From the NCBI RefSeq assembly GCF_018139145.2, contig NC_059500.1, positions 58,183,580 through 58,247,579 of the forward strand: DNA of 64,000 nt. The letters run 5' to 3'. The first letter of the stretch is position 1. Each line of letters opens with the position of its first letter. This document shows, in pieces, positions 54,618-64,000 of the stretch. The position numbers and the translations under genes are program-made. This DNA comes from Gymnogyps californianus (lineage: Eukaryota; Chordata; Aves; Accipitriformes; Cathartidae). Under the pieces are notes generated by a model, which searched no databases, was not told the origin of the DNA, and was given only the letters and a program-made list of their open reading frames with translations.

Positions 54618-57600
54618 GTATGTGGTAGTGTTTTGTGAACTAGAGAGGCTTAAAAAAAGCGAAAATACATACTAGTTAAAAAGCGATAAACTATCAAGCT
54701 CAAATTAAAGGCAAGCATTATTTTACAGCTCCACAACCAAGCACTCTAAGAAACGCTGGTCCTGTGCGGGCATGTCGTGTTCACCATTATGTTACAAAGT
54801 CAGCAATGAAATAGGGGAATTCTGTGCTCTTGGGGATGAACCTGAAAATTTTGTGAAGTTTTTCTGCATGTTAATTGTTCACATCATTGTTGTAGGCACT
54901 GAGAATGTGGAAAGCAATGCAGAGATCATCCCTTTGTGTTTTATTTTCACATTTTTTAAGATTTTGTGGTGTTAGGTCACACCCTGCCAGGTCACTGTTA
55001 ATAAATAGGATGCAAGATGCCAGTGTGCCAATGAACATCTAAGTACTTTAAGCAAAGTGGAATAGTTTCACTAGGAGAAAATCAAAATGTCCAAGCACTA
55101 CAGTATCTTTTAACTTGGAGGCAGGAGCTCTGTCTTAGGACAAGGAGATACATGAGCTGAAATCCCCTTTACACATTGATCCTAGATCTTCACAGTCCTT
55201 AAGGTAATGAGTAAAAAAGAGCACTGCTCCTCTTCCTTCTCTTTCTCTGTAGACTTCCTTTTCGGGAGAAGAAGGTTGAGAGCAAGGAAGAACTTCGTTT
55301 TGCCACATCCAGTGGCAAAGCAGAAACAGGATTTTCTGGATTAGACACCTGATGTCTCTTAGGCATGGAGCAGGCTGCACCCTTCGCCGCAGCAGTTTCC
55401 ACCTGAGCCCTTAGGCACCAAGGGCCCTAGATCAGTGCCTGCAGGAATCGCACTCCAAAGCACAGGTCTTTTTCCTGCCCTTTTTTTTTGGCAGTCAGGG
55501 TGTTTACTCTGGTGTCAGGCTCTTACAGAGCAGAGACAGCAGGACACGTTGTCCCCCGGCTCCACTCATATGAATTGTCTTGACCTCTCTTCCACAAGAG
55601 GTTACAGACAACTCCCAATAAGGCCAAAGGAAGCTGGTTTTCTCCAGCAGGGACAGCCTGCACCTGCAGTTCACCCAGAGGTTACCAGCGCTCATGTCCA
55701 ATCTTGCTGGGGCTGCCTCCTGCTGCTCTGCCCAGCATGGGAGGCTGGCAGGAACAAGGCTACACTCTTTGCAGGGAGTCGGAAGCCAGATACCATGAGT
55801 TTTAGCTCTTTGGAACAGGTCTTCAGCCTGAACTACCTAATTACTTTTCATAAATCCTTCAAATCTTCATACAATACTTCATTGTAGTCTCCTATGACCT
55901 GTACTGAGTATTTAATTACATATTTTAAATGTAATTTATCTCTATAACTAGAGGTAATTTAATCATATTTCAATTATTTTTGTGTGTAGGCCATGATATA
56001 CATGCTATTTAAAAAAAGTGATCTTTCACCAGGTCAGGAAAGCTAATACAGTAATGACTCCATCCTAGAAAAACCAGATCAACCAGCTTTTCTGCCAAAG
56101 CATAAACGAACCCAAACACAGCAGGGAGAATAAAATCCAACATTTTCTTTGTTTCAAATCCCTGGTACCGCAGTAGAGAAAAACAGGTAGAAAATCATCG
56201 CACTTCATTTTGCAGAAAATGCACAGCAATAAGGCTAGTCTTGAAGCTGTCATCATCAAGTGATATGTTGAATTAAAAATGGGGAATTAACCTTTGCAAC
56301 CCTAGGAATATAGCTTTTACTGAGCACACATTTGTGGAACATTTAGACTTTCTTAATTCTCACGCCCACACTCCTAGTTAATTTGCCATCAAACCCAGCG
56401 ACGATAGCTAATACACTGACTGCCTCTAACAACCACGCAGAATTTTTACACAATTAAAATGCAAGTACTGCTGTTCTTGCACTTCAGTCTTTTATATCGT
56501 TTTGCAAAAAGACATTCCTTGACTGCTAGAAGACTATACAGAGGTAAGATTACATTGTTTAAATGTAAAATTATTAACTGTAGTGTAATACAATTTACTT
56601 GGATTTAGCAAAGGAAGCTGGTGGGTGTGAGTTCATAACCAAGCTTGAGGGAGCTGCCCCCAGCTGTGGGGGAATCTGGCAGATCTCAGACCTCACCCTG
56701 CCGGAGCAATGCTCGGTTGGGAGGGAGGGAGAGAAAGGGGAAAACAGCTCCTCACTCAGCAAGAGTCAGAATCGTGAGCTTAGTTGCCTTAAGCACAGCA
56801 GAAAGAGGGTCCCAGGACGAGCTGTGCCTGTGGAAGCCAAGCTCTGGCTTACAGCAGACACCAAGCCAGGACCGCAGCAACAGCAGGGACCTGAAGCCTC
56901 CATAAGAGACCCTGTGTGCTGCCAAGTACACCACCGCCTGGGAACTGGGCACAGCTGGCCAGCACAAAAAGAGGATTATCCCTCACAAGAAGCAGGCAAA
57001 GGACTGGCTCTTACTGAGTGTTGTTATGCCTGTGGCTTGAGGACTGCAAGGAGCAGTCACCTGGCCACCAGAGGGTTGAAAATTGCCTGGGACTGGTGCA
57101 ATCCAGCATAACTGGAATAAGCACAACCGTCAGAAGAAAATATTTCACCCCTCCTGAAGGAATTAACTGCTTGCTTCTCACGTTAGGAGCTGATTAACAA
57201 TCCAAATCTTGCTTCCACCTTATGCATCCCCCAAAGACACTGAACGGTTTGGGGCAGAAAGAGGGGAAAAGGAAAGGTTTCCAGATTCTGTGCCTTGCAG
57301 CAACAGCCCCACATTTGTGGTGGGCTCCTGTACTGCTGTGCTGTGCTCAGGAGATCAGGGTGGGGCTCTTGGGGTACAATATTGTGTGGAATCACTTTTC
57401 CCTGCCACCCCTAAAGGAAGCCCAGGCACAAGCAGGGACAACATGGCATCCGGACATTGCAGTGAAGTTCTTACGTGGCCCTGCAGCAAGGCAGAGGGAA
57501 GCACCTTTTTCTGTCCTTCCCATCCTCTCACGGTCTTTCACTTTCACCCCTTTAACGGTGAAAGTGGCTGCTGTGCATGTGCAGCAAATAACTTGCAAAT

Positions 57601-59239
57601 CCTAACAGCTCTATTCACTTCACTTCTAAATGCACATTGCCTAAGCATTTTCAGAGTCAGCATCTAGATCACAGAGACTGTTATGTATCTGGAGTTCAAA
57701 TGTTTGACAAGTTTCAGCTAAGTAGAAGAAAAAATATTTTTCTAAATGTGAATAATACCTATGGCTATGTTGTACATTAAACTTGAAATGAAACAATCCA
57801 ATCGCAAATTAAATAATTCAATCACAAGTAGTTATTTTACAAAATTAGAACTCCCTCCTCAAAATGTAATGACGGAATAATAAAATTATTTTTGGTCGTA
57901 AGACTAGCTTTTTTTGATAGCGTGGTAGTCCTCAATTTTGGGCCAAATAACAGCATTGGATCTGATACAGTGTTTGTGGTTTTTCCCCTGATCGTGCAGA
58001 CAGTGGGAGGTGGGCTGAGACACTGGGAGGGGACGAGGCTGGATCCTGCCACACTGAATAAACACTGCAAGAACAGACAGGATGGCTGTGTTGAAAGTGT
58101 GTGACTCAGCACAGCTGCATGGATCTCCTCCTCACATCCTTTCTTAGCATGGGGAGTTTCCAAATAATTTTCTGGATTCCTGGCCAACTAGCCTACTTTT
58201 TCCATTAAACTCATTTCTTTGTGGACACTGGGCTCTGCTTCTAGACAGACCACAATCTTGCTAATAAAATAATTAGATAAATGGTTCCAATCTCAGTGCT
58301 TTTTAACAAATAATCCCTAAGTAGGACAAAAGCAGTCCCCTTTCACCTCAATGACAATGATGGCAGGAATTCCCAAAAAAGCAATTTGCAAACCGCTTGA
58401 ACTATAGTAAAGCAGCATTTATTGGAGCTAGAGAGAGGAGTGACATTGAAACTATAAAAAGACCATATATGCTCAAAACTGGACAGACACATCCCTTCCG
58501 TGTCAGAGAGCTGGGAGATGCCCAGTTTCTAGCACAGGTATCTTTTCTCCTTCAGCTTTTCCAATTCTCCTGTCCCCAAGCCACAACTACCAGTATCTGT
58601 TCTCAAACCAGTGGTAAGGTATGTCACAAGGTAGTGTGGACAGACCTGCTCTATCCTTCCTCGGATAATTTATGATGCAGGGAGCTCTGCAAAGGCAAGT
58701 TAAGAGGTGCCAGCACCTCCCTTGAATTGTGAGCTTTACTGCAGTCCACTGCTGGGGGATTCAGCTGTGCTCGCCCAGCCAAGCCCACAGGTCCTGCCAA
58801 CACATGACACAGTTGTTCTCCCTGGAGAGCACAGAGCTGCTCCAGGAGTCCTCTCCATCAACGAACTGCATCTCTGCCAGGCGCGCAGGAGGAAACACAG
58901 AAAAGCACTGGAGGACCTCTGAGTGGAACCTAAATTACATCCATAATGCCGCACGGCCATATTAGCAGCTGACAAACTGGCTAACTCAAGTTTAACCTAC
59001 ATTTCAGAAGAGCCTAAGAACTAGGGCAAATGACCACACTATTCAAAGCAAGGCCCACTGGCCGGGATACCAGCCACAACAGCGACCATAAGCAGAGGCA
59101 CAGAAAAGAAAAAGAGGACAAACATAAATGGTATTTCCCCAATTACTCTCTCCCTCTTACACTACATTCTGCTCAGGGAAATTCCCAAGTCAGTTATGGT
59201 TTGCCTCTTTAGTAATCCTCACTGGATCGCTCTTGCAAA
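54618..59239. other. Intergenic, no gene recognised
   Basis: It holds a GC-richer island at about 56600-57110 that is open for 171 codons on the plus strand and contains a CTCF-like core (TGGCCACCAGAGGG at 57062-57075). The rest is AT-rich, with no recognised gene or transposon. Confidence 0.5.
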
Positions 59240-59480
59240 TGTTGCCCAGTCTTCCCAGGAACTTATGGAAACCTCTTGTATCCCCAGCATCTTTTGGCAA
59301 GGAGCTCCACAGGTTTCCTACCTGCTGGGTATCCTTTGTGCAATGTTTTTTATGTCTGAACCTGACTCCTGGTATTTGAGCAGATGACCCCAGCCCCTAG
59401 TTGTGTAGTAGAGCATGTGAACAGACAGACTGAAGTGTTCTCGGCTGTTTAGTCAGGTCTCATACAGAAGTTATTCAATA
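59240..59480 (-). mobile_element. Ancient CR1-like LINE relic
   Basis: The plus strand shows the decayed reverse complement of an old CR1 end: 'ttggcaaggagctccacagg', then 'tttgtgcaatg' and 'gatgaccccagcccctagtt', in the usual order. Very diverged; limits are approximate. Confidence 0.6.
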
Positions 59481-62400
59481 CTTTCTATCATGTGCCATAA
59501 ATAGTTGGACTCTATCAGAGCCTAAATTGTTAATGTGACTGAATCACTATATTGTCTATTATTCCCAGCAGTAGAAATTAACTTAAATCCTGTTCAATCT
59601 AGCTTTTAAGAGACATTCGTGTGTCTGTTGCTTAACTTCGTTCATTTTAATTTATTGGCGTGAAACTGCAATAGGCAAGATATTAGTCCCTGCCAAACCA
59701 GGCAATGCCAAAACAATAATTCCTTCTTCTTGCCATGCTGCCTTTTGAACCCTAACGCCATGTACTATTTAAATGTCATAAGCCAGGACTGCTGCCACAT
59801 GAACTGCCCGACCTGCTCAGTGCCCTTGGAATTTTGTGCATGTCTCAGAAACACTCCTTCTTTTACATTGACACAGGCATGCCATCAACTAGACTGGAGA
59901 ACTGATCCTGTTAAAATTCTGCCTCTTTTAGGATGAGCATCCCGTGATCCTTGTGTGGCTGTATCAACCTATGGGCCAGCACATGGGTGGAGTGAGATAG
60001 TGCAGGTCCAGGCACATGGTGAGGAAAAAAAAGCTACGGCCTTACAAGCATTCATCCTTTTCCCCCGTACTCCTGTCACACAGCTGTTGCAATATTTCAC
60101 TATCATGATGACTAGAAAAGTTATAATTTTTCATCTCTTATTTAGATCACTGATTAATTAAGAACATATGGATATAACATGGGTGAGATTCCAGAACACA
60201 TCACAGATACTGACAGATCAGCTAAACAGTCAGGTCAAGTGCTCGAAATGGAATTCATGGTCAGAAGTTAAGAAATGCATGATTCTGTTAAAATTTCCAC
60301 AATTAGTCAGGAAATGTGGTCAAAATGCCATATTTCATACATGCAACTCACAGAGCAATTCAGACTAGCAGCATATCATAAAATTCCAAAGAGTGCAGAA
60401 TAAAAAAGGGGACATGGATTGACACTGCACAAACCTTAGATTAAGTTCACCTTCCATTTAGGAAGATGATATTGTGATTCAATAAATCATATTTTCTTAT
60501 CTATTAAAGCAGTTATTACTTTTATTATTACAAGTATCAATTTTCAAGGAAGACTAAGAGACAGGTCCTAAAAATAGAAATTTGATTAAGCAATCATAAA
60601 ATCACAAAGACAAATACTATTTAGAGTAAGAGGGTTTCCAGATCTAGAAATTTTGTTCTCAAGTCCTCCTTTACAATGCTGGAATTGTTCATATAATTTT
60701 TACAAGTCGGCACTGTTGTGAATGAATGTCACATGTCTAACTGTTCAACTAAACTAAAAGCTTGGCATAGAAACCTTCTGTGAAGCTCTCAGAATTAATT
60801 TCCATTTTGTTTTTTGCACGTATCAATTGGAAACTAAAAAGACACTCTGATTAGACAAATCTCAGCATTAGCAAGTGCTGAATGGTGCAGACAGGATCTC
60901 ACTGTTACCATTAAATAACTTCTTGGATGCTGACTCTTGGCATCCATTCACAACTGAGAATGGCATTACTGCTTGGGCAAATCCTAAGTTCCTCGGGAGC
61001 CATCAACAATTCTCAGCCAGAGTTCATCCATCCCTACAGCTGTCCCAGGCCTTATCTACACCAAGATGTTTACATAATGTCAGTAAAACTGAGGTAATTG
61101 AAATCAACACCTTCTGAAACTGAGACAGGCAGAATGCACTGGCCAAATCACAGCTCTAATTCTATTGCCTGTTCACTTCAGCAATTCTGCATGTGTGAAA
61201 GCACCACCTTTTATTGACTATGGTTAGGTTAGAGTAAGCCTACAGCTTTAACTTGGTGTACATTTCACGAGACTGTTCTGAGGGACACTGTTCTTCCTTT
61301 CACACAACTCTTCCTCCACCCATCCCTACATCTCCACATACACTTTTCTCCTCTGTAGATTTGCCATGGATTTACTTAAACATTGCACAGCATGTTGTAG
61401 TTCTGGCAAGACCTCAACAGATGAAGGGATTTTGAGGGGGAAAGAAAAATAATTATTTCCAGGTCACCACTCATAAATCATTGCTTTTTTCCTTGATTTG
61501 TGGATTTCTTTGCCATAGGCATCCCCTAGAGGTCAGCTAGAAGATGGAGGAAAAAATCCTCTTCTGAGGGTGTTCTGGGAACTGTGATGTGAGGAGTAGT
61601 AACTTTGTGGTAGCAGAACAACACTAGAAAAATATGCATGCTTCTACTAAACTGGGAAACACAGAAGGGCTGGTGAAAGCAGATGCATAAGGTAGGCAAT
61701 CCCATTCTGCAGGCTAGCAGGAGCAGGAGAAATAATGCAAATGAACAAGGACAGTAGGGAAGCCAATAGTCAGGCTAGTAACTGCATTAGCATATCTGTA
61801 GGTTATTTCTACTGTGGGTTACTCTTACTACAGATTGCTAATAATCTGAAACATATGCCCACAAGGCAGAGAAGGAATCAGTTCAAAAAGGTCATAATAA
61901 AACCAGGAAATTGTGTCATACTCCAGTTTGCTTGTATGGTGTTCTCCCAACCTGGAGTAGTTCAACACAGGCAAAAGGACCAATCCTTAGAGATTGTTTT
62001 GGAACTGCATTGCTTAACTGAAAAATTATTGATGCATTTAATCTTACTGCGCAGAAAGAGAGGGGAGAGGTTATCGTATCCCTTAAGTGCCCTAATAACC
62101 ACTTTCTTTTTTAGACATTTTTGTGTTTTAAATGCAGGAGTAAAATAAACAAACACTAAAACAAATTTTTTTTTCAGTAGTTAAACCCCCCCCCATAATA
62201 TACTGCCTGTCTCTCTGGGGAAAAACATTGTCACACATGACTATAATTGCATCTATTTTGTACACAGGATTAATTTCTTATAAAGCTCTTTCTTGTCAGA
62301 GGACTACTGAAATGTCTGGCAGCACTGACTGCCCATGGCCCTCTACCCAGATTTTGGGTTGTGTCTCCCCATTTTCCAAAATCTGGCTATGATTTAGTCA

Positions 62401-63179
62401 GCTCCCAAGTCTCTGAGACCGCATCTCGATGCTGCTCTTTGAAGGTGATCAGGTGTGTGGTTCAATGTCACTCTCTTCATGCTCTTTATCTCAGACTCAC
62501 AAAGCACAGTTCTCCCCGGTGTCCACCAAACTCTGTGGTTTGTGATTGGCATTTTTTCGCACCTGTTGTCTAGCTCTTCAAAATGGGTACAAATCCATGC
62601 GGTTTCCCAGAGGTCTACTGTCACCCTGAAACCTAGCTGGTGTTCTCCTCCCTCAGTGCCCCACCTGGATGCTTGTCCCTCTGGGCTCCTGGTCCTTCAT
62701 TTGGTTGGAAAACTGCTGTCATCTGTATGATGGGGAAGCAAGAATGCAGAGGAGCTTGAACAAGCTCCCCTCCCCAGAGGCAAAAACACGATGGATCTCA
62801 GCAGGAGACCTTGCTGTTGCTGGAGTCATGATTGCTCAGTGATGATGAGCATGACCTAAGGATCTGAACTCTTCCTAGCTAGAATCAGATAAGACAGGGC
62901 CAAGATAGCATTTCAGTAGCATTTGTTTTTGAACAGAGGTACACAAGTGCAAAACCACTGAGGCTGACTCACAACATAGAGCACCATGTCAAATCTTATT
63001 GTATTCAGATCCCAAACAAGAGTAAGACCACTGAGGTCAGTGTAATAAAGGACTCGGTTTTTATTCTGCTATGAACATTGTTGTAGAGTCACCAACAGCT
63101 AGGCTGGAAGAGTTACTCAAGGCATAACCTACTTCTCCTGCCAAGATGAACTACGCATACCTACATAATTTCTGTTTGT
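59481..63179. other. Intergenic, no gene recognised
   Basis: AT-rich sequence. It includes a T-rich then C-rich run near 62167-62194. No coding exon, RNA gene or repeat family was recognised. Confidence 0.5.
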
Positions 63180-63475
63180 CTAAACTGCTTTAAAACTGCC
63201 AGTGATGGAGGTCCTACAGACTCCCTAGAAAGTGAGAGCTCAGTAAAACTAGTGCCAATTGTTAGAAGCTTTTTCCTAATATCTAACTTTGCTAACATTT
63301 CAGCCTACTCAGTGAACATGGAAAACACGCTGCAGCACTGGACATACTTTGAGTATGTCATCACGTCTCTCCACGATCTTCTTCAGACCAAACAAAATTA
63401 ATTGCTCCAGACATTCTCCAGATTGTTCCAACTGTTCACGTCTTTTCTGGACTTTGTCCAGTCTTCTTTACGGAA
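63180..63475 (-). mobile_element. Ancient CR1/L3-like LINE relic
   Basis: The plus strand carries a 'gccagtgatggaggtcctac' type start, then 'agctttttcctaatatctaa', then 'tctggactttgtccag', the order expected for an inverted, diverged CR1-family 3' region. Approximate limits. Confidence 0.6.
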
Positions 63476-64000
63476 GAGCTAAAAATATCCTCCAACAAAT
63501 AACTTACGGGTGCTGAATGAAGGAAGGACTTCTTTGCATACATTACAGACAACAACCCTCTTCGCTGCAATACAATACTGTTGACTTCCATTGCGTTTGT
63601 GATTCACTGTAATGATTCAGATTACCTTAAGAGGAATTGTTATTTTATACACTCCACCCTATGTTCCTTCCAGTGCAGATGTAGAAACACTAAACAAGAA
63701 TTGTAATAGACCCATACTGAAAATAACTTTCAACTCCCTTCAAAACAGTTTTACAAACCAGTACATACAAACAGTAGCTCAACTGAAATGGAAGGAAAAA
63801 AAGGAAAAAGAAATCCTTCCTCAGTTTGGTCAATGTATCCCAATATTAATTTAATTAATCCCCAGAAGGAAAACCAGTTTATCTCTTCTCACTGGCTAGG
63901 ACTAACAGTTCACTATGCTCAGACTTTGCAACCTTTTCCTGGCATCAGAAAGGTTTTGTTGTAAAATTTAAGTTAAATCATTCCTTGGAACTAGGATGGT
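63476..64000. other. End of window, nothing recognised
   Basis: AT-rich sequence with an A-rich patch near 63790-63812. No gene was recognised. The next gene expected from human synteny (F2RL1) does not appear. Confidence 0.5.

Noticed and set aside
55435..55887. 150-codon plus-strand frame
   Set aside because: Composition is not protein-like for any family I know and there is no supporting context; probably chance.

Overview
This is vertebrate nuclear DNA, almost certainly from a bird. It contains intron-rich genes with GT-AG splice sites, a CpG-island promoter, CR1 LINEs (the dominant avian retroposon) and three solo LTRs, two of them of recognisable avian ERVL-like types. I cannot name the species. 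The LTR at about 54 kb is of a kind I associate with many neoavian genomes, so a neoavian bird is my best guess.

Layout. (1) Positions 822-22919 (+) hold the last 19 coding exons of IQGAP2. All exon phases chain cleanly into 879 residues ending in a stop codon, followed by a 3'UTR with three clustered AATAAA signals. The exons encode IQ motifs, the RasGAP-related domain (GRD) and the RasGAP C-terminal domain. The N-terminal half (calponin-homology, WW and coiled-coil parts) lies upstream of the window. (2) Positions 23.75-27.6 kb are intergenic. (3) Positions 28043-36305 (+) hold F2R, the thrombin receptor PAR1. It has a short signal-peptide exon inside a CpG island, a 6979-bp intron, and one large exon for the seven-transmembrane body, 427 residues in total. 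The gene order IQGAP2 then F2R on the same strand matches the human 5q13 arrangement and supports both calls. (4) Positions 36.6-64 kb contain no gene I can support. They hold a CR1 split by a solo LTR, two more solo LTRs, a 2-kb CR1 fragment with reverse-transcriptase remnants, and several ancient CR1/L3-like relics.

Function. IQGAP2 is a cytosolic scaffold linking Rho GTPases, calmodulin and actin. PAR1 is a protease-activated GPCR that signals to Rho and Ca2+. Their adjacency is conserved synteny, not an operon.

The most interesting points are: a frame-preserving candidate extra exon in IQGAP2 (20729-20875); a PAR1 thrombin site and tethered ligand (PQGR|SFVLSF) that have lost residues important in mammals; an in-frame ATG in PAR1 intron 1 that would supply a second hydrophobic leader; and a clean nested LTR-in-CR1 insertion with a 5-bp target duplication. 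I did not find a new defence or mobile system beyond these.
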